A stretch of DNA of 41,144 nt from JBOCEF01 sp047610385 (GTDB lineage Bacteria; Pseudomonadota; Alphaproteobacteria; Rhodobacterales; Rhodobacteraceae), in the NCBI GenBank assembly GCA_047610385.1, contig JBLGAC010000036.1:1-41144 (forward strand). Reading direction: 5' to 3'. Both the position numbers and the translations under genes were made by a program. Shown in pieces: positions 26,003 to 33,808 of the stretch (position 1 is its first letter; every line of letters starts with the position of its first letter). The notes beneath the pieces were generated by a model. It searched no databases. It was not told where the DNA came from and worked only from the letters and a program-made list of their open reading frames with translations.

Positions 26003-27318
26003 CCGTGGTGCGTGAAATATCGGGTTGGGGCCGCTGGCCGCGCCGGATTTGCACGCTGGAAACCCCGCGCGACCCCGCCGCTGCCGCTGCCGCAGCGGCC
26101 CGCCCCGGCGCGATGATCGCCCGCGGGCTGGGGCGCGCATATGGCGACGCGGCGCTGAACCCTGACCGGACAGTGGCCGCTGATCGGCTGAACCGGTTCG
26201 AAAGCTTCGACCCCGACACCGGCGTGCTGATTGCCGAGGCTGGCGTGTCGCTGGCTGAGATCATCGAGACCTTCCTGCCCCGCGGTTTTTTCCCCGCCGT
26301 CACGCCGGGCACCAAATTTGTGACCTTGGGCGGCGCAATTGCCGCAGATGTGCACGGCAAAAACCATCACGCGGTCGGGTCCTTTGGCGACCATGTCCTG
26401 TGGCTGGATCTGGCGACCGCGGGCGGCGTGCGGCGCTGTTCCCCCGATGCATCGCCCGATCTGTTCAACGCCACCATTGGCGGCATGGGTCTGACCGGCA
26501 TCGTGCTGCGCGCCGCAATCGGGCTGATGCGGGTGCAAAGCGGCTGGATGCGCCAACGCACCGTCGTCGCCCCCGATCTGTCCGCCGCCATCGCGGTGTT
26601 TGAGGGCACCCTGCACGTCCCCTATTCCGTCGCCTGGATCGACTGTCTGGCCACTGGCACCGCGCGCGGCCGCAGCCTGGTTTATCTTGGCGACCATGCG
26701 GGCGCCGATGATCTGGATGGCGCCGCACCGTTCGACATTCCGCGCAGGGCCGCGCGCAGCATGCGTGTCGACGCGCCGTCCGGGGCGCTGAACCGGTGGT
26801 CGGTCCGCGCCTTCAACGCCGCCTATTTCCGCGCAGGCGCCCGCAAACCGGCGGAGGCGCTGGTGGATTGGGACCGGTATTTCTATCCGCTCGACGCCAT
26901 TCATGGCTGGAACCGGATCTATGGCCGCCGGGGCTTTGCGCAGCACCAATGCGCGCTGCCGCTGGCAACGTCGCAAGATGCGCTGGCGCAGATGCTGGAC
27001 GCGATCGCCGCCTCAGGGCTGGGGTCGTTTCTTGCGGTGCTCAAACGCTTTGGGCCCGGCGCGCCGCAGCGTCCGCTGTCGTTTCCCATTGAGGGGTATA
27101 CCCTCGCGCTTGACCTGCCATTGACCGGGGACGCGCTGACCCTGATGGGCCGGCTGGATGACATCGTGGTCGCCGCACATGGCCGGATTTACCTCGCAAA
27201 GGATGCACGCATGACCCAACGGACCTTTGAGTCAGGCTATGGCCCCGGGCTGGGCGCCTTTGCGGCGATGACCAACCCGAGCTTTTCGTCGCTGCAATCA
27301 AAAAGGCTGGGGCTGTGA
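25999..27318 (+). CDS. DprE1-like FAD-dependent oxidase (decaprenylphosphoryl-ribose 2'-oxidase family)
   Basis: A 439-residue VAO/PCMH-type flavoprotein. FAD-binding signatures match DprE1: ARGLGRAYGDAALNPD, TPGTKFVTLGGAIAADVHGK followed by NHHAVGSFGDHV, and a C-terminal SFLAVLKRFGPG...LSFPIEGY region. In mycobacteria DprE1 oxidises the 2'-hydroxyl of decaprenyl-phospho-ribose, the first half of the epimerisation to the arabinose donor. In the segment aligned with the mycobacterial benzothiazinone-target cysteine (C387, in NICVDFP), this protein reads TLALDLP, so the cysteine is alanine. Start and stop overlap both neighbours (ATGA at 25999 and GTGA at 27315), so the three-gene operon is firm. 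The substrate polyprenyl sugar is inferred. Confidence 0.88.
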   Translation: MTVVREISGWGRWPRRICTLETPRDPAAAAAAAARPGAMIARGLGRAYGDAALNPDRTVAADRLNRFESFDPDTGVLIAEAGVSLAEIIETFLPRGFFPAVTPGTKFVTLGGAIAADVHGKNHHAVGSFGDHVLWLDLATAGGVRRCSPDASPDLFNATIGGMGLTGIVLRAAIGLMRVQSGWMRQRTVVAPDLSAAIAVFEGTLHVPYSVAWIDCLATGTARGRSLVYLGDHAGADDLDGAAPFDIPRRAARSMRVDAPSGALNRWSVRAFNAAYFRAGARKPAEALVDWDRYFYPLDAIHGWNRIYGRRGFAQHQCALPLATSQDALAQMLDAIAASGLGSFLAVLKRFGPGAPQRPLSFPIEGYTLALDLPLTGDALTLMGRLDDIVVAAHGRIYLAKDARMTQRTFESGYGPGLGAFAAMTNPSFSSLQSKRLGL

Positions 27319-28082
27319 TTGGCGCTTCGGACCCCAAAGGTGGCAATCAGGACCGCCCGGTGCTGATCCTCGGCGCCCGGTCGGACATGGCGCTGGCGCT
27401 GGCGCACGATCTGGCCAAACGCGGGCATCCGCTGCAACTGGCTGTGCGCGATCCCGAAAAATTGGCGCGCGACCGCGCTGATCTTGTGACCCGCCACGGG
27501 GTGCAGGTCAGCCTCCATGGTTTTGACGCGTTGGAGGGCGGCGCCGCGCACGCCCTGCTGGCCGATCTGCCCGCGCCGCCGCGGATCGTGATTTCGGCGG
27601 TCGGCATGTTGGGCGATCAAGACGCCGACGCCGCTGACCCGGCGCGGGCGCGCAGGATCATCGACACCAACTTTACCGGCCCGGCGCTGGCGCTGGAAAT
27701 CATCGCCGCCGACATGGCCGCGCGTGGGGGTGCCTGCGCAGTGATCGGCATCGGGTCAGTCGCCGGGGATCGTGGGCGCGCCAAGAATTACGTCTACGGT
27801 GCCGCCAAGGCCGGATTCGCGGCCTATCTGTCGGGGATGCGCCAGAAATACGCGGCAACCGATCTGCATGTGCTGACCGTGAAGCCCGGCTTCGTGTCGA
27901 CCGCAATGACTGAGGGCATGGACCTGCCCGCCCCCCTGACCCTGACGCCTGAGGCGATGAGCGCTGGCATCCTGCGCAGCCTCGATCGTGGGCGGCAGGT
28001 GCATTACAACTGGCGCTGGCGGTTGGTGATGACGGTGATCAGGCTGCTGCCGGAAAAGATTTTCATACGCACGAAATTCTGA
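27315..28082 (+). CDS. DprE2-like short-chain dehydrogenase
   Basis: A 255-residue SDR starting at GTG 27315. The nucleotide loop is VLILGARSDMALALAHDLAK, the atypical GA.SD.A pattern found in DprE2. The catalytic set is S148 (IGSVAGDRG), Y161 and K165 (YGAAKAG). The C-terminal hydrophobic helix with a positive tail (WRLVMTVIRLLPEKIFIRTKF) suggests membrane association. With the DprE1-like enzyme it would reduce the 2-keto intermediate to the arabino-configured polyprenyl-phosphate sugar. It is the last gene of the operon, and a strong hairpin follows 11 bases after the stop. Confidence 0.88.
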   Translation: MIGASDPKGGNQDRPVLILGARSDMALALAHDLAKRGHPLQLAVRDPEKLARDRADLVTRHGVQVSLHGFDALEGGAAHALLADLPAPPRIVISAVGMLGDQDADAADPARARRIIDTNFTGPALALEIIAADMAARGGACAVIGIGSVAGDRGRAKNYVYGAAKAGFAAYLSGMRQKYAATDLHVLTVKPGFVSTAMTEGMDLPAPLTLTPEAMSAGILRSLDRGRQVHYNWRWRLVMTVIRLLPEKIFIRTKF

Positions 28083-28093
28083 TTGCGAGGGGG

Positions 28094-28141
28094 CGGCTTG
28101 CAACAAGGGCCCATGGGCCGGCTGGCCCTTGCTGCAAGCCG
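28094..28141 (+). terminator. Long stem-loop after gtrA-dprE operon
   Basis: CGGCTTGCA (28094-28102) and CAAGGGCC (28104-28111) pair with GGCCCTTG (28124-28131) and TGCAAGCCG (28133-28141). That is 17 pairs with a single A/C mismatch and a 12-base loop. There is no U-tract, so termination could be intrinsic but inefficient, or the hairpin could stabilise the mRNA 3' end. Confidence 0.5.
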
Positions 28142-28263
28142 AAGCCAGAAATGCGCTGCGTCGCAAACCTGCGCGCAAATTCGCCCCCTTGAAGCAGTGC
28201 AGGTCAGCTGGGTTCTGGCGCAAGCCACGGCCAGATGCGGCCCAGCGGTCCCGGCCAAAAAGC

Positions 28264-28297
28264 GAACGCCCGGCGGAGGGGGGTCCGTCGGGCGTTC
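28264..28297 (-). terminator. Rho-independent terminator of the response-regulator gene
   Basis: A 14-bp stem (GAACGCCCGGCGGA / TCCGTCGGGCGTTC, one G-U) with a 6-base G loop. Read on the minus strand it is followed by GCTTTTTGG, the expected U-run, so it terminates the gene ending at 28428. Confidence 0.75.
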
Positions 28298-28427
28298 CGC
28301 CTGATCGATCAAAACGCCGCGCGAGGGGGGGAAGCGCGTCTGAACAGCGGGTAATCGCTGATGATGACCAGGTCACTAAATAAAGTGGGATGGAGGCAGC
28401 CTATTTCAAGGCCCGGGATCAAAGCGA

Positions 28428-29114
28428 TTACATGGCAAGCCGGTAGCCTCCCGATTCCGTGACCAGAAGGCTGGCCTCGGACGGGTTCGGTTCAATCTTC
28501 TGACGCAGCCGGTAAATATGGGTTTCCAGCGTGTGGGTGGTGACGCCGGCATTGTAGCCCCAGACCTCATGCAACAGCACGTCGCGCGGCACGACCTTAT
28601 CGTTGGCACGATACAGGAATTTGAGGATATTTGTCTCTTTTTCAGTCAGGCGGATTTTGCGTTCTTTCTCATCCACCAGCATCTTCACGGCGGGGCGGAA
28701 GGAATAGGGACCGACTGAAAAGACCGCGTCCTCCGACTGCTCATGCTGGCGCAATTGCGCGCGGATGCGGGCCAGAAGCACCGGAAAGCGGAACGGCTTG
28801 GTCACGTAATCGTTGGCGCCTGAATCTAGGCCAAGGATCGCGTCCGCGTCGGTCACATGCCCGGTCAGCATCAGAATCGGGCATTTGGTGCCTTGCTTGC
28901 GCATCAGGCGGCAGACCTCACGCCCGTCCATGTCCGGCAGGCCGACGTCGAGGATCACGAGATCGTAGATCTGCGCCTTGGCTTTTTCCAGCCCGGCGGC
29001 CCCGCATTCGCCTTCGAAGACGTCATAATCCTCAGTCATCATCAGCTGCTCGGCCAATGCCTCGCGCAGATCCGGATCATCGTCCACCAGCAGGATTTTC
29101 TTCAACGCGGCCAT
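28428..29114 (-). CDS. OmpR/PhoB-family response regulator
   Basis: A 228-residue two-component regulator. The receiver domain (1-120) has acidic residues D11-D13, phospho-acceptor D56 (LVILDVGLPDMDG), T84 and K106 (VTKPFRF). The C-terminal winged helix (about 130-228) has TEKETNILKFLYRANDKVV, VWGYNAGVTTHTLETHIYRL and a closing GGYRLAM. No kinase gene is adjacent, so it is an orphan here. Conserved orphan OmpR-type regulators of envelope genes (CenR type) exist in Rhodobacterales and are a candidate identity, but I cannot confirm orthology by eye. Nearby envelope genes (L,D-transpeptidase, porin) are compatible with that. Confidence 0.9.
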   Translation of the reverse strand: MAALKKILLVDDDPDLREALAEQLMMTEDYDVFEGECGAAGLEKAKAQIYDLVILDVGLPDMDGREVCRLMRKQGTKCPILMLTGHVTDADAILGLDSGANDYVTKPFRFPVLLARIRAQLRQHEQSEDAVFSVGPYSFRPAVKMLVDEKERKIRLTEKETNILKFLYRANDKVVPRDVLLHEVWGYNAGVTTHTLETHIYRLRQKIEPNPSEASLLVTESGGYRLAM

Positions 29115-29225
29115 GGCGTGTCTCTCCCGTTGTGAAGTCTTGTTGTAGCAACAGATCGGGCGTCTTGCGCCGCTGCGTAACCCTGTGTGTCAGCGCCTCA
29201 CGCATGTGTCAGCGGGCAGGGTCGA

Positions 29226-29255
29226 TTGTTTCAGCGCTGCGCGGGATCATATATA
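29226..29255 (+). promoter_or_regulatory. Possible sigma-70 promoter of ribA
   Basis: TTGTTT (29226-29231) and TATATA (29250-29255) are separated by 18 bases, about 33 bases ahead of the chosen ribA start. This is the only AT-rich patch in the 173-bp divergent region. It would give a short leader, too short for an FMN riboswitch. Confidence 0.4.
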
Positions 29256-29287
29256 ACACGGACATGCCTTTCACCGGAGATTGCCCC

Positions 29288-30391
29288 ATGGCCCTGAGCC
29301 TGACCATCGAGGAACTGGCCGCTAGGGCGCGGGCCGAATTGCGTCTGGGCGCGGTCGTGGTGCTGCTTGGCGGCGATGACGCTGCGCTTGTCGCCAGTGC
29401 CGAGGCTGTGGGGCCCGATCGTCTGGCGGCCATGCGCGCAGTGGCGGGTCGGCTGGATCTGGCGTTGACCGCACGGCGGGCGCAGACCCTGAAGGCGATT
29501 GCCTATGATGGTGACATCGCGCGCGTCGCGTTGGGGCCTGACGACGGGGTTGATCTGATCCGCAGCGCCGCAGACCCGTCATCGGACCTCGACACCCCTA
29601 TGAAAGGCCCGTTTCGCGCGCGCCGGGATGGCGGTGCCGGGCTGCACCGCGCCGCCGTGCGCTTGGCCAAACAGGCGCATCTGCTGCCCGCCGCGGTGGT
29701 CGCGCTGCTGGCTGGCGGGCGCGTGGCGGCTGAGGGTCTGGCGCGCGACAACGGGCTGACGGTGCTGGACGCCGCATCCTTGCTGGCGGCTGAGGCTGAG
29801 GCGATCCGCGTCGATCCCGTGTCCCGCGCCCGCGTGCCGATCGCCGCGAGCGAGGCAACCCGCGTCCATGTCTTTCGCCCTGCTGACGGGTCCGAGGAGC
29901 ACTATGCCATCGAAATCGGCACCCCTTCGCGCGATGTGCCGGTGCTGGCACGGCTGCATTCGGCCTGCTTCACCGGGGACGTGATCGGATCGCTGAAATG
30001 CGATTGCGGCCCGCAGCTGAACGCCGCTTTGGCGCGGATGGGAGAAGAAGGCGGCGGCGTGCTGCTTTATCTGAATCAAGAGGGCCGCGGCATCGGCCTC
30101 GCCAATAAGATGCGCGCCTATTCCTTGCAAGATCAGGGGTTTGACACCGTTGAGGCCAACCACCGCCTTGGGTTCGAAGATGATGAGCGTGATTTCCGCA
30201 TCGGTGCCACAATCCTGCGGCGGCTGGGGTTCTGCGCCGTGCGGCTGTTGACCAACAACCCGCGCAAGGTCGGGATGATGCAGGAAGCCGGGGTGATGGT
30301 CGCTGAGCGCGTGCCGCTGATGGTGGGGGAAAACCCGCTGAATGCCCGGTATCTGGCGACCAAGGCGGCGAAAAGCGGTCATCTGCTGTGA
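29288..30391 (+). CDS. ribA: GTP cyclohydrolase II with a degenerate RibB-like N-terminal domain
   Basis: A 367-residue protein. The C-terminal ~210 residues are a complete GTP cyclohydrolase II, the first step of riboflavin synthesis: zinc cysteines in HSACFTGDVIGSLKCDCG, catalytic region LNQEGRGIGLANKMRAY, and LLTNNPRKV. The N-terminal ~155 residues follow the layout of 3,4-dihydroxy-2-butanone-4-phosphate synthase (RAELRLGAVVVLL..., then GLHRAAVRLAKQAHLLPAAV). However, the acidic DDEDRENEGD-type active-site stretch is replaced by GGDDAALVASAEAV, and the second-site histidine motif is altered. The RibB half is therefore probably inactive. ATG 29288 has GGAGA 7 bases upstream; ATG 29264 is an alternative. 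Its stop overlaps the L,D-transpeptidase start (GTGA). Confidence 0.93.
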   Translation: MALSLTIEELAARARAELRLGAVVVLLGGDDAALVASAEAVGPDRLAAMRAVAGRLDLALTARRAQTLKAIAYDGDIARVALGPDDGVDLIRSAADPSSDLDTPMKGPFRARRDGGAGLHRAAVRLAKQAHLLPAAVVALLAGGRVAAEGLARDNGLTVLDAASLLAAEAEAIRVDPVSRARVPIAASEATRVHVFRPADGSEEHYAIEIGTPSRDVPVLARLHSACFTGDVIGSLKCDCGPQLNAALARMGEEGGGVLLYLNQEGRGIGLANKMRAYSLQDQGFDTVEANHRLGFEDDERDFRIGATILRRLGFCAVRLLTNNPRKVGMMQEAGVMVAERVPLMVGENPLNARYLATKAAKSGHLL

Positions 30392-30918
30392 TCGCCGGCT
30401 GGGTTCCGGCGCCGAGGGTCGATGATCTGGTCGCCGGTCCGTGGGGCGCGCGGTTTCGGGGGCGGCAGTTTCCCTGCGCCCATGGTCGGGGCGGGTTCAC
30501 GGCGGACAAACGCGAAGGCGATGGCGCGACCCCGATCTGCGTGACCCATCTGCGGCGTATCTGGCGCCCGGCCAAGACCGCAGCCTCGGGTGGTCCGATC
30601 CCCTGCACAATCATGGGCCCTGATCTGGGCTGGGGCGACGACCCCGCGCGCCCCGGCTATAACGCGCCCGTCGCGCTGTCGAAGCGCGGCTGCAAAGGGG
30701 CGGAGCGGATGCTGCGGCCTGATCGCCTGTATCGTTTGGTGGCTGAAACCGGGTGGAATGCCGAGACCCCCCGGCCCGGCAAAGGCAGCGCCATCTTTTT
30801 GCATGTCTGGCGCGGACCGCGGACCCCGACAGCAGGCTGCATCGCGTTCCGAGAGGCGGATCTGGTCTGGATTCTCGCCCACTGGACCGCGCGCAGCCGG
30901 TTGTTTCTGACAGGCTGA
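30388..30918 (+). CDS. L,D-transpeptidase (YkuD) domain protein
   Basis: A 176-residue YkuD-family protein starting at GTG 30388, overlapping the ribA stop by four bases. The catalytic histidine and cysteine are H139 and C151 in FLHVWRGPRTPTAGCIAF, with the family's (T/S)xGC pattern. The N-terminal half carries GxFTADKREGDGATP, as in short Rhodobacterales YkuD proteins. There is no clear signal peptide, so export is uncertain unless the true start differs. L,D-transpeptidases make 3-3 peptidoglycan crosslinks or anchor lipoproteins; this small branch has not been assigned to either. Confidence 0.88.
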   Translation: MIAGWVPAPRVDDLVAGPWGARFRGRQFPCAHGRGGFTADKREGDGATPICVTHLRRIWRPAKTAASGGPIPCTIMGPDLGWGDDPARPGYNAPVALSKRGCKGAERMLRPDRLYRLVAETGWNAETPRPGKGSAIFLHVWRGPRTPTAGCIAFREADLVWILAHWTARSRLFLTG

Positions 30919-31054
30919 CATCGCAAACCGCGGCATTTGCGGCACGAGCAAACGGTTCAACGCGCCGCGAGTGCCAGGGTTGCCGCGTGTGCGGCGGTCG
31001 TCGCGGCGCTTTGGGGGCGCTCCCGCCCGTCGGCTCCCTTCCGTTGGGCTGGGC

Positions 31055-31073
31055 GCCCCGGCTGCGCCGGGGC
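31055..31073 (-). terminator. Hairpin after yggS
   Basis: An 8-bp perfect stem (GCCCCGGC / GCCGGGGC) with loop TGC lies 9 bases past the yggS stop on the minus strand. It lacks a U-tract. A related hairpin GGGGC-TGC-GCCCC lies near 31757-31769. Confidence 0.45.
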
Positions 31074-31082
31074 GATGGGCGC

Positions 31083-31736
31083 TTAGCCTGTGCGGGTTCC
31101 GAACACACCCGAACCGACGCGGACATGAGTCGCGCCAAGAGAGATCGCGCTTTCGAAATCTGCGCTCATGCCCATGGACAGGCCATCGACGCCGTTGCGA
31201 TCTGCGATGCCGCGCAGCAGGGCGAAATGTGGGCTGGGTTCGGTGTCGGCAGGTGGGATGCACATCAGCCCAGCGATTTTCAGGTCATAGGTCTCGCGGC
31301 AGGCGGTGATGAAGGCGTCAGCGTCGGCGGGAAGGATGCCGGCCTTCTGCGGTTCCTCGCCGGTGTTGACCTGCACGAACAGCTCGGGGCAGGTGCCGCG
31401 CTCCTGCGCCTCAACCGCGATTTTGCGGGCAAGCTTGTCACGGTCAAGCGTTTGGATCGCGTCGAACAGATCGAAGGCTTGTTTGACCTTGTTGGTTTGC
31501 AGCGGCCCGATCAAGTGCAGGGTCACGTCGGCATATCGCGCGCGCAAAGGGGTCCAGCGGGACTGTGCCTCCTGCACCCGGTTTTCGCCGAACAGGCGGT
31601 GGCCTGCATTGACGGCCGCGATCACCCGATCCTCAGGCTGGACCTTGGACACCGCAATCAGATGGACTGAACCCGGGGCACGGCCCGCGCGGATTTCAGC
31701 GTCTGCGATACGGGAAAGAACGTCGGTAAGGGACAT
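31083..31736 (-). CDS. YggS/PLPBP family PLP homeostasis protein
   Basis: A 217-residue single TIM-barrel PLP-binding protein of the YggS family, which buffers free PLP and affects vitamin B6 and amino-acid balance. The PLP lysine is K31 in VHLIAVSKVQPED. Other family blocks are FGENRVQEAQ, LIGPLQTNKV, VNTGEEPQKAG and LSMGMSADFESAI, then GATHVRVGSGVFG. ATG 31736 was chosen as the natural N-terminus (MSLTDVLSRI). It lies just downstream of the porin gene but beyond the porin's strong terminator, so separate transcription is likely. Confidence 0.95.
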   Translation of the reverse strand: MSLTDVLSRIADAEIRAGRAPGSVHLIAVSKVQPEDRVIAAVNAGHRLFGENRVQEAQSRWTPLRARYADVTLHLIGPLQTNKVKQAFDLFDAIQTLDRDKLARKIAVEAQERGTCPELFVQVNTGEEPQKAGILPADADAFITACRETYDLKIAGLMCIPPADTEPSPHFALLRGIADRNGVDGLSMGMSADFESAISLGATHVRVGSGVFGTRTG

Positions 31737-31777
31737 TTGAGCCGTCTGTCAGCTGCGGGGCTGCGCCCCAAAGGAAA

Positions 31778-31803
31778 GGGGAGCGGGCTTTCGCCCGCTC
31801 CCC
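31778..31803 (-). terminator. Rho-independent terminator of the porin gene
   Basis: An 11-bp perfect stem (GGGGAGCGGGC / GCCCGCTCCCC) with a 4-base loop. On the minus strand it is followed by a TTTCCTTT pyrimidine run. It lies 24 bases past the porin stop. Confidence 0.8.
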
Positions 31804-31827
31804 CAATCGACATTGATCCGGGTTGGA

Positions 31828-32799
31828 TCAGAAGCCGAGCGAGATGTAGGCGAGGCCCGAAGTGGCATCGTCCGCACCGGTATCGACATGCTCAAGCGAC
31901 AGGGTCGCCGAAACACCGGGGGCCATGGCGTAGGTGGCCCAGCTGCCAACGCGCCAGGGATCGCCCGCGGCGTCGATCTGGGTCGAGAAACCAGCGCCGA
32001 CAGTCCAGGGACCGGTCGAGTAGGTGCCACCGATGGCGAGATCGGACGTGTCGGCCGCACCCGGGTTGGATTCGTAGTACACGCCAACCATCAGGCCGCC
32101 GGTGCCGCCCTGTGCGCCGATGGACCACGTGTCCGTGTCGGAGCCGTCGGAGGTTTCGTAGCCACCCGAGAGGCGGACCGAGAAGCCATCGAAGTCGCCG
32201 CCGTAGTTCACGCCAGCCGAGAAGACGTTGTCGCCGTCGGAGCCGTCATTGAACGCGAACTGGCCGTCGCTGCCGCCATCCGACGAACCTTCGGGCTGGT
32301 ACGAAACAGCGGCCTGCAGGCCGTTGAAGTTGGGCGTGTTGTAGTGGATGCCCATCTGATCGCCAGCCTGGCTGATGCCACTGTAGCCAGCGCCATAACC
32401 GAGCTGCGTGATGTGGTCATAGTAACCACCCAGCGCGAGCGGCGCGTAGAAGATGCCGGTGGTCAGGTTGTTCTTGGCGGTGTCGTTGCCACCGATCATG
32501 ATCGAGCCGAACGAACCGGAAACTTTACCGTAGTTTTCGTCGATCTGGTCAGACGTGCCGAAAGCTTCAAGCTCAACACGGGCTTCGAAGGTCAGGCCGT
32601 TGTCGGAAGAGCCTTTGGCTTTGAAGTGGATTTCGCCATCACGCAGGATGCCGATATCGTCGCCGCCATCGTTGTTGTGCATGCCAAGGCCGATGCCCAT
32701 GTAGCCGCCGACCGAAGCGGTCATCGGCTCAGAGGCGAAAGCGGAACCGGCGAAGCCGAGAGCAACCAGGGCGGTGGTCGCGAACAGAGTGTTTTTCAT
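31828..32799 (-). CDS. Outer-membrane porin (Rhodobacter type)
   Basis: A 323-residue general porin. A signal peptide MKNTLFATTALVALGFAGSA-FA precedes a beta-barrel-like, glycine- and aspartate-rich chain. It has alternating strands such as GLTFEARVELEAF, FGSIMIGGNDTAKNN and GLQAAVSYQPEG, acidic low-pI composition and a C-terminal phenylalanine (YISLGF), the BAM recognition end. The constriction-loop-like region around residues 95-130 is visible. Start ATG 32799 has GAGGGA just upstream; the longer frame to 33033 is leader sequence. Highly expressed porins usually have long leaders; here 331 bp separate it from the divergent DUF3576 gene. Pore specificity is unknown. Confidence 0.93.
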   Translation of the reverse strand: MKNTLFATTALVALGFAGSAFASEPMTASVGGYMGIGLGMHNNDGGDDIGILRDGEIHFKAKGSSDNGLTFEARVELEAFGTSDQIDENYGKVSGSFGSIMIGGNDTAKNNLTTGIFYAPLALGGYYDHITQLGYGAGYSGISQAGDQMGIHYNTPNFNGLQAAVSYQPEGSSDGGSDGQFAFNDGSDGDNVFSAGVNYGGDFDGFSVRLSGGYETSDGSDTDTWSIGAQGGTGGLMVGVYYESNPGAADTSDLAIGGTYSTGPWTVGAGFSTQIDAAGDPWRVGSWATYAMAPGVSATLSLEHVDTGADDATSGLAYISLGF

Positions 32800-33130
32800 T
32801 GTGTCCCTCGCAGAGTTTCGATGCGAAATTGTCCGATGCCTTGCGAGGTGTGCCCTCCAAGGTCGCCCCGAACATTCATTTGAAAGGGCCGTTCCGGTCA
32901 ACACGATTCTCCCCAAGGGCCTGTGCGTTGGCCCCGCCTGTGTCAGTGCGGCAACAAATGGCCCCTCCAAGACGGTCCTGAGGCGGCAAAATGGCGCTTT
33001 CGCCGGCGGGCCCGCGCAGCCCGCCCGCGCCACATCGCGCGCTTTGAATGAATTGCACGCGCGGCCCGGAGGGGATATGTCCCGTCATAAGCGCTCAGCT
33101 GAGCGGCTGAGTGGATCTTAGGAGGCTCAA
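32800..33130. promoter_or_regulatory. Divergent regulatory region of porin and DUF3576 genes
   Basis: This 331-bp gap has no coding signal. It must carry promoters for both genes. On the minus strand a TTGACC at about 32895-32900 is followed 17 bases later by TGAATG, a weak -10, so this is only a candidate porin promoter. On the plus strand TAGGAGG at 33118-33124 is a strong ribosome site for the DUF3576 gene. Confidence 0.35.
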
Positions 33131-33658
33131 TTGGGACAGATTTCGCGTGGAGTGCTGGCGGTTGCGCTGGCCTTTGGAATCGCCGGTTGCGGAGACGCGA
33201 AGCCGCCGACCGAATTTTTTGACAAGCAGGAAGCGGACGTCACCCGCGACAAGCGGTTGTCGACCCTGGGCGACATCCGCGAATTCAACCGCGCCACTGA
33301 TGGTGAGAACGGTGGCGCGCTGCTGGTCAACAAGCATCTGTGGCGCGCGTCGCTCGACACGTTGTCGTTCATGCCGCTGGTGTCGACGGACCCGTTCTCA
33401 GGCGTGATCGCAACGGACTGGACCAGCAATCCTGACGCCCCGGGTGAACGGGTGAAGGTGTCGGCCTATGTCACCGGCCTGCGGCTTGAGGCCCGGTCGC
33501 TGAAGGTCGCGGTGTACCGCGAGGTAAAGGGCGCGGACGGCTCATGGGTTTCGGCCCCGGTCGCCGACGCCACGCCCCGGCGGCTTGAGGATCTGATCCT
33601 GACCCGTGCACGCCAGATCCGGGTCGCTGACCTTGAGGCTGGCGGGAAAAAGGGCTGA
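33131..33658 (+). CDS. DUF3576 lipoprotein
   Basis: A 175-residue DUF3576 protein with a lipoprotein signal: MGQISRGVLAVALAFGIAGC, with the lipidated cysteine at C20. It starts with TTG at 33131, decided by TAGGAGG 6 bases upstream and by the signal peptide, which needs this start. The mature part has HLWRASLDTLSFMPLVSTDP and GVIATDWTSNPDAPGERVKV, typical of the family, and ends in an RQIRVADLEAG tail. The function is unknown. In alphaproteobacteria it is regularly found ahead of leuS and lptE, hinting at an envelope role. A hairpin follows at 33684-33716. Confidence 0.9.
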   Translation: MGQISRGVLAVALAFGIAGCGDAKPPTEFFDKQEADVTRDKRLSTLGDIREFNRATDGENGGALLVNKHLWRASLDTLSFMPLVSTDPFSGVIATDWTSNPDAPGERVKVSAYVTGLRLEARSLKVAVYREVKGADGSWVSAPVADATPRRLEDLILTRARQIRVADLEAGGKKG

Positions 33659-33683
33659 TCCCCACCGCCTATGTGCGTGGTCT

Positions 33684-33716
33684 GAACGCCGGTCCCTGTG
33701 ATGGGGGCCGGCGTTC
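33684..33716 (+). terminator. Stem-loop between DUF3576 gene and leuS
   Basis: GAACGCCGG (33684-33692) pairs perfectly with CCGGCGTTC (33708-33716), with inner CCC/GGG pairing. It lies 25 bases past the DUF3576 stop. There is no clear U-run, so it may only partly separate this gene from leuS. Confidence 0.55.
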
Positions 33717-33808
33717 TGCCGTTCCGCGGCGCCCGCACGATTGAAAAGCGCAGGCGGGCCTTCTATGACGGCTGTTGTGCATGCATGGCTGCGAGGCGGG
33801 AGACCCTG

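Larger units (their letters stand above)
28083..28427. other. Convergent intergenic region with hairpins
   Basis: A 345-bp gap between the convergent DprE2-like and response-regulator genes. I see no gene in it. It holds the 28094-28141 stem-loop next to the DprE2-like stop and the 28264-28297 terminator for the opposite strand. Between them are GC-rich sequence with no codon structure and outer matches such as GAGGGGGCG (28087) against CGCCCCCTT (28182). Confidence 0.5.

Noticed and set aside
29115..29287. FMN riboswitch ahead of ribA
   Set aside because: The leader between the likely promoter and the start is only about 25 bases, and the conserved FMN-aptamer sequence blocks are absent.
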